Assembly: GCA_049324115.1 (NCBI GenBank)
Contig: JBMOMN010000049.1
Span: 124,001 to 188,000, forward strand
Direction of reading: 5' to 3'
Origin: UBA5796 sp040752455
Lineage (GTDB): Bacteria; Chloroflexota; Anaerolineae; Anaerolineales; Villigracilaceae
DNA: 64,000 nucleotides
The notes beneath the pieces are model-generated. The model was not told the origin of the DNA, did not search any database, and saw only the letters and a program-made list of their open reading frames with translations. Both the position numbers and the translations under genes were made by a program. Of the stretch, positions 15,812 through 23,537 are shown one piece after another (within the stretch, counting starts at the first letter, position 1; each line of letters opens with the position of its first letter).

Positions 15812-16669
15812 TCATTTTAACCCCGATCGGCCGTTTTGGACTTGCGTTAGCATTACACCCAGGAATATGAGGCCGCACCCCGCCAGTTGCACCGGGAGCA
15901 GGTTTTCGTCCAGGATGAGCCAGCCGGCAATCACCGCAAAGACCGCCTCCAGGCTCAGGATCAGGGCCGCGTCCGTGGGCGGGGTATGTCGCTGTCCCCA
16001 GACCTGGAGGGTGTAGCCCACCCCCACCGACAGGACTCCCGTGTACAGGATCGGCGCGGCCAGAGAGACGGCATCCGCCAAAACCGGCCCTTCGAAGGCC
16101 AGGCTCGCGCCCAGGCTGAGCAGCCCGCAGACCAGGAATTGCCCAAGCGAAAAAGCCAGCGGATCGAAACGCGAGGCAAACTTGCCCAGCGAAACGACGT
16201 GCAGCGCCCAGAACACGGCCCCGGCCAGTTCGAGCGCGTCGCCCCGCATCAGGCGGAAGGTCCCGCCCGTGCTGAGCAGGAAGGCCCCGGCCGCAGCCAG
16301 GACGACCGCGCCGATGGACAGCAGGCGCGGCTTCTCGCCCCATCCCGCCAGCAGCACGAACGGGACGATCACCACGTACAGGCTGGTCAGGAACCCGGCG
16401 TTCCCGGCAGTCGTGTAAGCCAGCCCGGCCTGCTGGAAGGCCGTCCCGGCGAACATGACCACCCCGGCGATGAAGGCCCATGCGAAAAAGCCGTGCCCCG
16501 GCCGCTCCCTGAAACGGACGAAAGGCAGCAGGACGGCTACGGCCAGCAGGAAGCGCGCCCCGTTGAACAGGAAAACACCCCCGGCCATCCCGGCCAGGCG
16601 CTGGGCCACGAAAGCGCTGCCCCAGATAAGGGCTACAAAGAACAGTGTCAGGTCGGCTTTGAATCGCAT
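15812..16669 (-). CDS. EamA/DMT-family transporter
   Basis: A 285-residue protein with ten hydrophobic segments in two EamA halves. The first half opens LFFVALIWGSAFVAQRLAG, a classic start, and the second half contains YTGVLSVGVGYTLQVWGQ and LILSLEAVFAVIAGWLILDE. These are metabolite exporters or importers of the drug/metabolite superfamily; the substrate is unknown. The open frame reaches 16825, but residues upstream of 16669 cover an inverted repeat and show no homology, so the ATG at 16669 is preferred. It is directly followed by the lipid kinase gene. Confidence 0.87.
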   Translation of the reverse strand: MRFKADLTLFFVALIWGSAFVAQRLAGMAGGVFLFNGARFLLAVAVLLPFVRFRERPGHGFFAWAFIAGVVMFAGTAFQQAGLAYTTAGNAGFLTSLYVVIVPFVLLAGWGEKPRLLSIGAVVLAAAGAFLLSTGGTFRLMRGDALELAGAVFWALHVVSLGKFASRFDPLAFSLGQFLVCGLLSLGASLAFEGPVLADAVSLAAPILYTGVLSVGVGYTLQVWGQRHTPPTDAALILSLEAVFAVIAGWLILDENLLPVQLAGCGLIFLGVMLTQVQNGRSGLK

Positions 16670-16698
16670 GGGGAAAATCCGTACAGAGTAGTCCATTA

Positions 16699-16760
16699 AA
16701 CTTCGGAAGTCTGCATTACGGCATTGCGGTCGAGGGGTCTTCCAGCAGACTTCCGAAGTT
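16699..16760. repeat. inverted repeat doublet, GACTTCGGAAGTC family, copy 2
   Basis: AACTTCGGAAGTCTGC (16699-16714) and its exact reverse complement (16745-16760) flank a 30-nt loop that is unrelated to the loops of the other copies. It lies just upstream of the EamA gene. Confidence 0.85.
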
Positions 16761-16837
16761 CGCTTATGTTCCTGCCGCCGCGGCTCAACAAAAACCGCCG
16801 TCAACTCTCGACGGCGGCCAGGCATCCCATCCGCTGG

Positions 16838-17269
16838 TTAGCGGACCTCGAAATTGACCGTTTGAGCCAGCAGGCCGTTCAGGTAGAGTTCCACCTTGTA
16901 AGGCCCCACCGGCCAGTCGCCCTCCGTGTTGTAGATCTGGAAGTATACGGTCTGCACCGATGACACTTCCTGGTCGAGCGAATAATTCTGTTCATAGAAC
17001 ATAAAATTCGGGGCGTCGCCTTCGTTCTCCGCGCCGTACCATTTGGCATCAATCGAGTCGCTCAACTTGCCGTCGTTCAGGTCGAAGACGATGTAGAAAT
17101 CGTCAGACGGCGCGAAGGTCGTGGTCGGACTGTTGCCGTCCTGGTCGAAGGCCGTGCGGGCGTTCGAGATGCTCGTCGGGCCGGGCGTCGAAGGCAGGAC
17201 CGCGTTACAGGCCAAGCCCGCCACCAGGAGCGCCGCAACCGCCATGAAAATTGGGTATTTCTTGAACAT
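16838..17269 (-). CDS. small secreted lipoprotein of unknown function
   Basis: A 143-residue protein with an N-terminal signal (residues 5-20) ending LVAGLACNAV, a plausible though not ideal lipobox with Cys21. The mature part has no recognised catalytic motif. It contains SDDFYIVFDLND and a C-terminal YKVELYLNGLLAQTVNFEVR, suggesting an all-beta domain that may bind a ligand or protein. GGAGG precedes the ATG. Function unknown. Confidence 0.72.
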   Translation of the reverse strand: MFKKYPIFMAVAALLVAGLACNAVLPSTPGPTSISNARTAFDQDGNSPTTTFAPSDDFYIVFDLNDGKLSDSIDAKWYGAENEGDAPNFMFYEQNYSLDQEVSSVQTVYFQIYNTEGDWPVGPYKVELYLNGLLAQTVNFEVR

Positions 17270-17321
17270 GTTTCCTCCGGGGGTTGGTTGAAAGTTGGAT
17301 TATTTTACATCACAATTCCGA

Positions 17322-18041
17322 TTACATAACCTCGATATAGATGCGTTTGTTGATCGCGCCCTTGCTCTTGTAATCCACCACCTTGATCCGTCCGATCTCG
17401 GAGGTATTCCCGACGTGCGTCCCGCCGTCGGCTTGCAGGTCGAGGCCCACGATCTCCACCGTGCGGACTTCGAGGATCCCTTCGGGGAGGAGATTGATCT
17501 TGGTGCGGATCAGGTCCGGGATCTGGAAAGCCTGCTCACGCGGCAGGATCTTCACCCGGACCTCGCGGCCGGCTTCCGCTTCGCGATTGACTGCGGCCTC
17601 GATCTCTCCCACCAGTTCGGCCCGCAGCGTCTCGAATTCGAAATCCATCCGGCCTTGCAGCGGCTCCATATTCCCGCCCGTCACCAGCGCGCCGTAATCC
17701 CGGAAGACCGTCCCGCACAGGACGTGCAGGGCCGTGTGGGTGCGCATCAACTTGTAGCGGCGGTCCCAGTCGAGCTTTCCAACGGCTGAAGCCGTTACTA
17801 CGGGAAGCATAGACTCTCCGCCGAGGAAGTGCAACACATCCGCGCCCTGCTTTTTGAGGTTGACCACCGGGTAGGTCACGCCGTCAATCGTCAACTCGCC
17901 CAGGTCGTTCGGCTGCCCACCCCCGCCGGGATAGAACGCCGTCCGGTCGAGAGTCACGGCCCGGGATCCGGCCTCCACTGCGGTCACGGCGGCTTCGAAT
18001 TCCTTGATGTAACTGTCGGTCTGGTAAAGCAATTGTGTCAT
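17322..18041 (-). CDS. alanyl-tRNA editing protein, AlaX type
   Basis: A 239-residue free-standing editing hydrolase expected to remove Ser (or Gly) from mischarged tRNA-Ala. The N-terminal half (about 1-90) is the AlaRS-like barrel with TAFYPGGGGQPNDLG. The second half is the editing core with HTALHVLCG (zinc HxxxH) and DLQADGGTHVGNTSEIG. In the second zinc motif the position of the usual Cys in CxxxH is Asp here; such variants exist in the AlaX-M group, but I cannot verify the assignment. Length fits AlaX-M. It lies between two lipoprotein genes. Confidence 0.88.
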   Translation of the reverse strand: MTQLLYQTDSYIKEFEAAVTAVEAGSRAVTLDRTAFYPGGGGQPNDLGELTIDGVTYPVVNLKKQGADVLHFLGGESMLPVVTASAVGKLDWDRRYKLMRTHTALHVLCGTVFRDYGALVTGGNMEPLQGRMDFEFETLRAELVGEIEAAVNREAEAGREVRVKILPREQAFQIPDLIRTKINLLPEGILEVRTVEIVGLDLQADGGTHVGNTSEIGRIKVVDYKSKGAINKRIYIEVM

Positions 18042-18056
18042 TTCAACTCCTTTTTG

Positions 18057-18587
18057 TCACGGCACCAGGAAGCGGATTTTGTTATTTTCGAAGACCAGGA
18101 CGTGCTTGTCGCTGTTGGTGATCGAGAACCCGCCGCTGAACGGGCCGTTCTTGCCGATATAGGCTTCGTACCAGAAAGCGCCCCAGGGTACTTCAATGAT
18201 CGTGTCTATTTTGAAGGTGATGTAGGTATAAAAATTTGGGCCGCCGATCTTGACTTTCACCTCCTGCCCGGAGTTGTTCTCCAGTTTCAGGGTGGCCCAG
18301 TCATCGCGCTTGTTGTAATCCGAACTGCCGTAGAAGATGTTGAGCGTCGAGGTGGGCGTCAGGCTGGGGGTGGAGATTCCGGTCGGTGGCAGCGGGGTCA
18401 GGGTGACAGTGGGTGACGGTTCAAGCGTAAACGTGGGAGGCGCGTCCGTGGCCGTCGGCTGGAGGGTTGGTGAGGGCGGCGGTTCAGTCGGCAGGGGCGC
18501 GGGGGTGGGCGTCGCGGCCGGCGCGGGGGTGGCGCAACCTGTCAATAACGCGAACAGGATTAGGGTCCAGAACGATCTGCGAGCCAT
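18057..18587 (-). CDS. lipoprotein with a P/T-rich linker, function unknown
   Basis: A 176-residue lipoprotein. The signal is ILFALLTGCATP with lipobox LLTGC. A long low-complexity stretch of Pro, Thr and Ala (about 20-85) acts as a wall-spanning tether, a common design in single-membrane bacteria. A compact C-terminal domain of about 90 residues follows, beginning LNIFYGSSDYNKRDDWA, with no family I recognise. The open frame continues upstream to 18905, but only the ATG at 18587 gives a signal peptide, with a GGAGG ribosome site. It ends 15 nt before the AlaX gene. Confidence 0.75.
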   Translation of the reverse strand: MARRSFWTLILFALLTGCATPAPAATPTPAPLPTEPPPSPTLQPTATDAPPTFTLEPSPTVTLTPLPPTGISTPSLTPTSTLNIFYGSSDYNKRDDWATLKLENNSGQEVKVKIGGPNFYTYITFKIDTIIEVPWGAFWYEAYIGKNGPFSGGFSITNSDKHVLVFENNKIRFLVP

Positions 18588-18688
18588 AAAGCCTCCAGGG
18601 TGAGTCGGGATGATCAAACGGGAATTGTACCCCAGGCAGGCCTCCTGTCCATCACCCTGGCGGCTGAATTTATGTCGCCTTGCCCTCA

Positions 18689-18715
18689 GTAGAGCAAATT
18701 GGCAATTTGCTCTAC
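18689..18715. repeat. 27-nt near-perfect palindrome, CAAATTGGCAATTTG family, copy 1
   Basis: Arms GTAGAGCAAATTG and CAATTTGCTCTAC enclose one base. A second copy at 48867-48895 has GTAGGACAAATTG with a matching change in the other arm. It lies in a 267-nt gap between divergent genes; apart from this palindrome and the -10 at 18843 I see nothing else in that gap. Confidence 0.85.
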
Positions 18716-18842
18716 GTCTCACCGCCAGATATGCTGATTTATCACGGAGATTCCCAAAGAACCAATAACGCATTACTGCTGAAATTACATAGCTGTAAGC
18801 CCTTTTTGCAACCGGCGGGGGCGGGATTGGCCGGTTTTCATC

Positions 18843-18848
18843 TATAAT
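18843..18848 (+). promoter_or_regulatory. perfect -10 six bases before a start codon (leaderless candidate)
   Basis: TATAAT ends six bases before the ATG at 18855, so transcription would begin at or next to the start codon. There is no ribosome site. No convincing -35 is seen at 16-18 nt. Confidence 0.6.
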
Positions 18849-18854
18849 TGCGGC

Positions 18855-19286
18855 ATGGTTGACCCGAAAATTGCCAAATACATTCTCGACCGCCTGAGCG
18901 CCCACGCCACCCCGGACCAGATCACCTATTCCCTGTGCGAAAAATACGGCCTGCGCTGGGACGAGGCTTACTCGATGGTGTTCTACGTCAAGACCGAGCA
19001 GGCCCAGGAGATCACCAAGCGCCAGTTCCCGATGATGCTGGGTGCGGCCCTGTTCACCTTCATCGGTGGGGTGGGCGCGATCGCCTGGAGCATCGTGGAG
19101 CTGAACAACTATGCCAGCCTCCTGCTCGCCGAGGGCGCATTGACCGGCATGAGCGCCAACATCTTGATGTTATTGATCGAAACCGTGCCAGGCTATTTCG
19201 GACTGATCGGCATGGGGCTGGCGATGATCGTGGGCAGCATCATCGGGATGCGCCACGAATGGAGCAAGCTGCTCTTCGGAGAGTGA
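18855..19286 (+). CDS. small two-segment membrane protein, unknown function
   Basis: A 143-residue protein. Residues 1-55 are soluble and helical, with ILDRLSAHATPDQITYSLCE and WDEAYSMVFYV, resembling a short DNA- or protein-binding helical unit. Two hydrophobic segments follow (about 58-80 and 110-132). I do not recognise a family. It is followed 7 nt later by the DUF1992 gene, probably in one transcript. The start codon lies six bases after a perfect -10 without a ribosome site, so the message may be leaderless. Confidence 0.75.
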   Translation: MVDPKIAKYILDRLSAHATPDQITYSLCEKYGLRWDEAYSMVFYVKTEQAQEITKRQFPMMLGAALFTFIGGVGAIAWSIVELNNYASLLLAEGALTGMSANILMLLIETVPGYFGLIGMGLAMIVGSIIGMRHEWSKLLFGE

Positions 19287-19292
19287 GACGGC

Positions 19293-19622
19293 GTGACAAC
19301 GGACAAAGGCATCGAAACCATCATCCGCGAGGCGATGGAACGCGGCGAGTTCGACGACCTGCCCGGCAAGGGCAAGCCGCTCGACCTGTCGGCCTATTTC
19401 GACACGCCCGAAGACCTGCGCGTGGCCTACGCCCTGCTCAAAGGCGCAGACGTGCTGCCGGCCGAAGTGGAAATCCTGCAAGAGATCGCGGCGTTCAAGG
19501 AAAAGGCCGCTTCCACGACCGACCCGCTCGAAAAGGCGAGTGTGAACAAGCAGATCCAGGCCCTGCAATTGAAGTTCGACACCGCGCTCGACCGGCTGCG
19601 CCAGCAACGCAGCCGCAAGTAG
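19293..19622 (+). CDS. DUF1992 (DnaJC28-type) domain protein
   Basis: A 109-residue protein starting at GTG. The whole chain is a DUF1992 domain: IIREAMERGEFDDLPGKGKP is the family signature, followed by LRVAYALLKGADVLPAEVEI and a helical tail. The domain occurs in bacteria and in the C-terminal part of animal DNAJC28; no biochemical role is established. No J-domain is present. It lies 7 nt after a membrane protein gene. Confidence 0.88.
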   Translation: MTTDKGIETIIREAMERGEFDDLPGKGKPLDLSAYFDTPEDLRVAYALLKGADVLPAEVEILQEIAAFKEKAASTTDPLEKASVNKQIQALQLKFDTALDRLRQQRSRK

Positions 19623-19658
19623 TTCGCATGGGGGATTACACGAACCTGCCGATTGGCT

Positions 19659-19687
19659 TTGACAAATCCCCGTCCGCCTGCTATACT
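19659..19687 (+). promoter_or_regulatory. consensus sigma70-type promoter upstream of RNase J
   Basis: TTGACA (19659-19664), exactly 17 nt, then TATACT (19682-19687). It is the closest match to consensus seen in the window. Transcription would start near 19694, about 185 nt before the RNase J start codon, and read straight into two terminator-like hairpins. Confidence 0.85.
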
Positions 19688-19714
19688 CCCACCGGCTTTT
19701 TGGTATGACTTTTA

Positions 19715-19740
19715 CTGTCTCAAGAGACAGTTTTTGTTTG
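19715..19740 (+). terminator. first intrinsic terminator in the RNase J leader
   Basis: CTGTCTCAAGAGACAG forms a 6-bp stem with a 4-nt loop and is followed by TTTTTGTTTG. It lies only about 20-35 nt after the predicted transcription start. Confidence 0.7.
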
Positions 19741-19766
19741 TGCAACACCCGATACCGGTCTGCACG

Positions 19767-19790
19767 GCCCCTCAAGCAGGGGCGTTTTTG
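19767..19790 (+). terminator. second intrinsic terminator in the RNase J leader
   Basis: GCCCCT and AGGGGC enclose 5 nt and are followed by GTTTTTG. With the first hairpin it makes a tandem attenuator, or the end of a small RNA of about 95 nt. Confidence 0.7.
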
Positions 19791-19877
19791 TGTTTTGCGA
19801 ATCACAACTGCCACAACCTCGACAAGGAAATGGAAAAATCCAACTCCTTGAACTCATTCTATTAATTTGGAGAAACA

Positions 19878-21521
19878 ATGACTAAAGAAAAAAAATTGCG
19901 TATCATCCCCATCGGGGGCCTGGGGGAAGTCGGCAAGAACATGATGGTTTACGAGTACGGCGACGATATCCTCGTCGTGGACGCGGGCCTGATGTTCCCC
20001 GAAAACGACATGCTGGGGATTGACTACATCATCCCGGATTTCGACTACCTGCGCGACAAATCCCACAAGGTGCGCGGGATCGTTATCACCCACGGCCACG
20101 AGGACCACATCGGGGCGCTGCAACACGTCCTGAACGCCGCGCCGGCTCCCGTCTTCGCCACACCCCTGACCCGGGGCCTGATCGAGGTCAAACTGGCGCG
20201 CAACGGCCTGGCGAGCAAAGCGGACCTGCGAACCGTCCAGGCCGGCGACATGGTGCAGATCGGCAAATTCCAGGTGGAATTCTTCCACGTTTGCCACTCC
20301 GTCCCCGACGGTGTGGGGCTGGGGATCACCACCCCGGCCGGGCTGATCATCCACACCAGCGACTACAAATTCGACCACACGCCCGTGGACGGCTGGCCGA
20401 CGGATTACGCCAAGCTGGCCGAATTTTCGCGGCGCGGCGTGACCCTGCTCCTGTCCGATTCGACCAACGCCGAACGCCCCGGCTGGACCCCGTCCGAGAA
20501 GGTGATCGGCCCGGCCTTCGACCAGGTCTTCGACACCGCCCCGGGGCGGATCATCATCGCCTCGTTCGCCTCCCTCATCTCCCGGATGCAGCAGGTCTCC
20601 GACGCCGCCGTCAAGCACGGGCGCAAACTGGCCTTCGCCGGCACCAGCATGGTGGACAACGCCAAAATGGCCCGCAAGCTCGGCTACCTCAAAGTGCCGG
20701 ACGACACCCTGGTCACGATTGACCAGGCCCTAAACCTGAAGCCCAAAGACGTGGTGTTGATGTGTACCGGGTCGCAGGGCGAGCCATCGTCCATCATTGG
20801 GCGGCTTTCCGCCGGGACCAACCGCCAGTTCGATCTGCAGGCCGGTGACACGGTGGTGCTGTCGTCCCATCCCATCCCCGGCAACGAGGAAAACGTCAGC
20901 AAGACCATCAACCGGATGATCCGGCGCGGGGCCAACGTGATCAACGATTCCTACCTGCCGGTGCATGTCTCCGGCCACGCCAGCCAGGAGGAACAAAAAC
21001 TGATGCTCAACCTGGTGCGGCCCAAATACTTCATGCCCATCCACGGCGAACTGCGCCAGTTGAAGCGCCACGCCGAACTGGCCCATTCGGTCGGCATCCC
21101 GATGGAAAATATCGTCGTGGTCGAAAACGGACAGGTGGTGGAATTGCAGAACGACGGCATCAACCTGGGCGAACGCATCCCCGGCGGGTACATCTTCGTC
21201 GAGGGCGGCAGCATCGGCGAAGCCGACGCCGACGTGATGCGCGAGCGCGAGCGCCTGGCCCGCAGCGGGATCGTCGTGATAGACATCAGCCTGGACAAAT
21301 TCTCCGGGCGGCTGCTGCACGACCCCGAAGTCATCACCTGGGGTTTCATCTCCCCCGAAGACGCCGAAGCGGTCATCCCGCTGGTCAAAAAGAAAGTGGC
21401 CGACATCGTCAACGGCGGCGGCCTGGACGACGAGAAAACGCTGGTCAACACCGTCCGGTCGCTGCTCTACAACGAAACCAAACGCCGGCCGATGGTCTTT
21501 GTGACCATGAGCCGGGCGTGA
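19878..21521 (+). CDS. rnj: ribonuclease J
   Basis: A 547-residue metallo-beta-lactamase/beta-CASP RNase that degrades and matures RNA from the 5' end and by internal cuts. It opens with IIPIGGLGEVGKNM, the zinc motif THGHEDHIGAL (72-82), the downstream catalytic histidine near HVCHSVPDG, the beta-CASP domain with LLSDSTNAE and FASLISRMQQ, and the motif VHVSGHAS. The C-terminal domain (about 450-547) is complete. It is preceded by GGAG and by a leader holding a strong promoter and two tandem terminators, which suggests attenuation or feedback control. An inverted repeat follows the stop. Confidence 0.96.
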   Translation: MTKEKKLRIIPIGGLGEVGKNMMVYEYGDDILVVDAGLMFPENDMLGIDYIIPDFDYLRDKSHKVRGIVITHGHEDHIGALQHVLNAAPAPVFATPLTRGLIEVKLARNGLASKADLRTVQAGDMVQIGKFQVEFFHVCHSVPDGVGLGITTPAGLIIHTSDYKFDHTPVDGWPTDYAKLAEFSRRGVTLLLSDSTNAERPGWTPSEKVIGPAFDQVFDTAPGRIIIASFASLISRMQQVSDAAVKHGRKLAFAGTSMVDNAKMARKLGYLKVPDDTLVTIDQALNLKPKDVVLMCTGSQGEPSSIIGRLSAGTNRQFDLQAGDTVVLSSHPIPGNEENVSKTINRMIRRGANVINDSYLPVHVSGHASQEEQKLMLNLVRPKYFMPIHGELRQLKRHAELAHSVGIPMENIVVVENGQVVELQNDGINLGERIPGGYIFVEGGSIGEADADVMRERERLARSGIVVIDISLDKFSGRLLHDPEVITWGFISPEDAEAVIPLVKKKVADIVNGGGLDDEKTLVNTVRSLLYNETKRRPMVFVTMSRA

Positions 21522-21531
21522 AATTCAGAAG

Positions 21532-21563
21532 GCTTCGGAAGTCTTCCGGGACTTCCGAAGTCT
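21532..21563. repeat. inverted repeat doublet, GACTTCGGAAGTC family, copy 3 (short loop)
   Basis: CTTCGGAAGTC and GACTTCCGAAG are separated by only 6 nt, so this copy is a compact hairpin 10 nt after the RNase J stop. It may serve as a terminator, though a proper T-run is lacking. Confidence 0.75.
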
Positions 21564-21581
21564 ATTTCTGCTGTTATGCGT

Positions 21582-22514
21582 TTAATCGTCGCTTTGGATG
21601 ATCAAGTCGCTGAAACTTGCCTCGATGTCATTATTGCCAGTTTTGGCCCGATAACCAATGAAAAGCCACTTTTCTGAAAATGCGAGCGGATATTGTTCGG
21701 CGTAATTGCGAAAATTTACGCCGAAACTCAATGAACCTGCCGAATAGAAAAATCTCAAGTTGTAGATGCCATAATCTGTATAGTATGGGCCGGTAATATA
21801 TTTTTGGAATCCTGAGGGCATCTCCCGTAACGAAAAGACGCTATTCCTGATATTTCCGGGAGGTATGAGCAGCATCAACCCAGACGAATTGGGATCAGGC
21901 TCGGAAAATATCCCCGCCCAAATCTCGCCGTTTTCGAGTTCATCCAGGTCAATGGTCAATTCGACTTTGCCAGATGTGGGTAATGGGGTAAACAGGCCAA
22001 AAGTTTCAGCCGAGCGGACCGGGCCGCTCATCAACATGGACAATTGTTGTCCACTGACAAAGTATGAGCCTGTCAGTGCGATCGGTTCTTGATAGCAATT
22101 GCCTTCGTCAATTGCAGTGGCAGCCGAAGCCGGATAAATTACCCACGCTTTACTGACGCACCCGTAAAGCCAATCTTCGCCAGGAAGCAGTGTTCGGGGA
22201 GTAGAAGTTGGAACAGGCGTCGGGGTCTCTGTTGGTGTAAGGGATTGAACGATGGTTACAGTTGGAAAAATAGGGAAAGTCGTGGTGGGTATTGGTGTGA
22301 ACAAGGATGTGGGAACAACTGTTTCAGCTGGGGTGGGAGATGCAGTGAACGTTGGGGTCGGGGTATTAGCAAATATACTTTTTGCCAATTCTTGTCCAAA
22401 TGGAGTAAATAATGTGCATAAAGCGGTAACTATCGTTCCTGCTAAGCCAATATAGGCGATAATGATTGCAGGATTCTGTTTTTCGCGTGATTGGGGTGAA
22501 TGTTTCTTAGCCAT
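21582..22514 (-). CDS. membrane-anchored surface protein with a P/T-rich linker, unknown function
   Basis: A 310-residue protein. A basic N-terminus is followed by one membrane segment (about 16-42), a long Pro/Thr/Val tether (about 50-115) and a C-terminal domain of about 190 residues. That domain looks like a beta-sandwich of the lectin/LamG type (VELTIDLDEL, GIYNLRFFYSAGSLSFGVNF, DIEASFSDLIIQ). No family is assigned. The gene is visibly lower in G+C than its neighbours, as if acquired or evolving fast. A perfect palindrome (22539-22558) sits just upstream. Confidence 0.72.
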   Translation of the reverse strand: MAKKHSPQSREKQNPAIIIAYIGLAGTIVTALCTLFTPFGQELAKSIFANTPTPTFTASPTPAETVVPTSLFTPIPTTTFPIFPTVTIVQSLTPTETPTPVPTSTPRTLLPGEDWLYGCVSKAWVIYPASAATAIDEGNCYQEPIALTGSYFVSGQQLSMLMSGPVRSAETFGLFTPLPTSGKVELTIDLDELENGEIWAGIFSEPDPNSSGLMLLIPPGNIRNSVFSLREMPSGFQKYITGPYYTDYGIYNLRFFYSAGSLSFGVNFRNYAEQYPLAFSEKWLFIGYRAKTGNNDIEASFSDLIIQSDD

Positions 22515-22538
22515 AACCCACCAAGAGCAATATTTCAG

Positions 22539-22558
22539 AATAGGACTTAAGTCCTATT
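22539..22558. repeat. 20-bp perfect palindrome upstream of the surface-protein gene
   Basis: AATAGGACTT followed directly by AAGTCCTATT, with no spacer, 25 nt upstream of the start at 22514. It could be an operator for a dimeric regulator or part of a repeat family; no second copy was found. Confidence 0.6.
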
Positions 22559-22618
22559 TTACCAGAATTCCCTACACGCAGGCAAGAATTTTGAGAGCAA
22601 TTCCCCCAATTTACAGTT

Positions 22619-22687
22619 ATGAATAGCCTTGCGAAGCTCGATCCTTCAAGCTTTCCCCTCAGGACAGCCCTTCGCAAGGCTGTTCAT
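22619..22687. repeat. 69-nt inverted repeat between two genes
   Basis: ATGAATAGCCTTGCGAAG (22619-22636) is mirrored by CTTCGCAAGGCTGTTCAT (22670-22687), 17 of 18 bases pairing, with a 33-nt loop. It ends 4 nt from the stop of the gene at 22691 and may help end that transcript. Confidence 0.75.
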
Positions 22688-22690
22688 TTT

Positions 22691-23089
22691 TCACACCCTC
22701 TCGATCACCACCCTTTCCGGCGTGACCTCGACCGCCCAATAGCCCAGCTCCCCAAAGTTGTAGACCGCTTCGAGATACTCGCGGTCCCGCGTCAGCCGGT
22801 CCAGCTTGATGCCGCGCCGGAAGCCGAACGTGACCAGCGACTCGTCCCACTCGCCCTGAGCCTCGGTGTCGAAGCCGTCCGGCGCGGCGAACAGGCGCTC
22901 GATCCCGGTCTCATTCAGCAGCAGGCGCAGGATCGCCTCCGGCGCGTCCACCGCCCAGAGCAGGCTGGCCCGGGCCTGTTCCTCGATCTCCCGGATGCGT
23001 TCTTCCTCGGTCAACTCCCACTGCACCGGGGACCAGATCCCGGGCAGGTCGTCCACGTTCATGGTTTCGGGGTCAATCACGCCAGGCAT
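22691..23089 (-). CDS. hypothetical protein
   Basis: A 132-residue acidic soluble protein that I do not recognise. It contains WELTEEERIREIEEQARASL (helical) and ends GYWAVEVTPERVVIERV. The second of two close ATGs (23089) is chosen because the AAGGAG site is six bases before it and directly abuts the first one (23095). It overlaps the end of the Nudix gene by 17 nt and is probably translated from the same message, after pcm and nudix. Confidence 0.65.
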   Translation of the reverse strand: MPGVIDPETMNVDDLPGIWSPVQWELTEEERIREIEEQARASLLWAVDAPEAILRLLLNETGIERLFAAPDGFDTEAQGEWDESLVTFGFRRGIKLDRLTRDREYLEAVYNFGELGYWAVEVTPERVVIERV

Positions 23090-23537
23090 TGTCATCTCCT
23101 TGAAGCAACTCAGTCAGGAAAATACCGTGGCCGGTCAATAATTCCGGCACGCCGTCGGGCAGATCTGCCCAGAAGAATTCGAACAGGTGCGGACCGCTGC
23201 CGTCCGATGTGAGGGTTTCGGTGTGACGCCAGGTCTCCGGCGGCGTTTGGGTGCAGCGCAGGTGGAAGAATTTGCGGTAATGCACCGCCGGGATGCCGAT
23301 CTCCGACCAATCCCGCACTTCCTCGCCCAGGAAACGGACCAGTTCCAGGCCGGGCAGGCCGGTCTCCTCGAACGCCTCCCGGCGGACAGCCGCCTCGAAA
23401 CCCTCGCCGTCCTCCACCGTCCCGCCCGGGACCTGGAGGCCGGCTCCCGGTTCGTGGACGTGGCGGAAGACGAGCAGCCGTCCCCGGTGGGTGACGTAGG
23501 CGTAAACTTTGCGCTTAAAAACCGGATTTCCAGCCAT
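23073..23537 (-). CDS. Nudix hydrolase
   Basis: A 154-residue Nudix-fold pyrophosphohydrolase acting on an NDP-X compound. The full Nudix box GX5EX7REUXEEXGU is present as GGTVEDGEGFEAAVRREAFE followed by ETGL, with metal-binding glutamates intact. The frame is open to 23594, but the ATG at 23537 lies next to the family's first strand (KRKVYAYVTHRGRLLVF). It overlaps the end of pcm by 23 nt. Substrate not predictable; house-cleaning of damaged nucleotides would suit a neighbourhood with MutY and Pcm repair genes. Confidence 0.9.
   Translation of the reverse strand: MAGNPVFKRKVYAYVTHRGRLLVFRHVHEPGAGLQVPGGTVEDGEGFEAAVRREAFEETGLPGLELVRFLGEEVRDWSEIGIPAVHYRKFFHLRCTQTPPETWRHTETLTSDGSGPHLFEFFWADLPDGVPELLTGHGIFLTELLQGDDNAWRD

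Noticed and set aside
18588..18905. longer reading frame for the lipoprotein at 18057
   Set aside because: The extra 106 residues cover a palindrome and the opposite gene start; the ATG at 18587 gives a proper signal peptide and ribosome site.
19767..19877. possible riboswitch before RNase J
   Set aside because: Only simple terminator hairpins are visible; no known riboswitch core was recognised.
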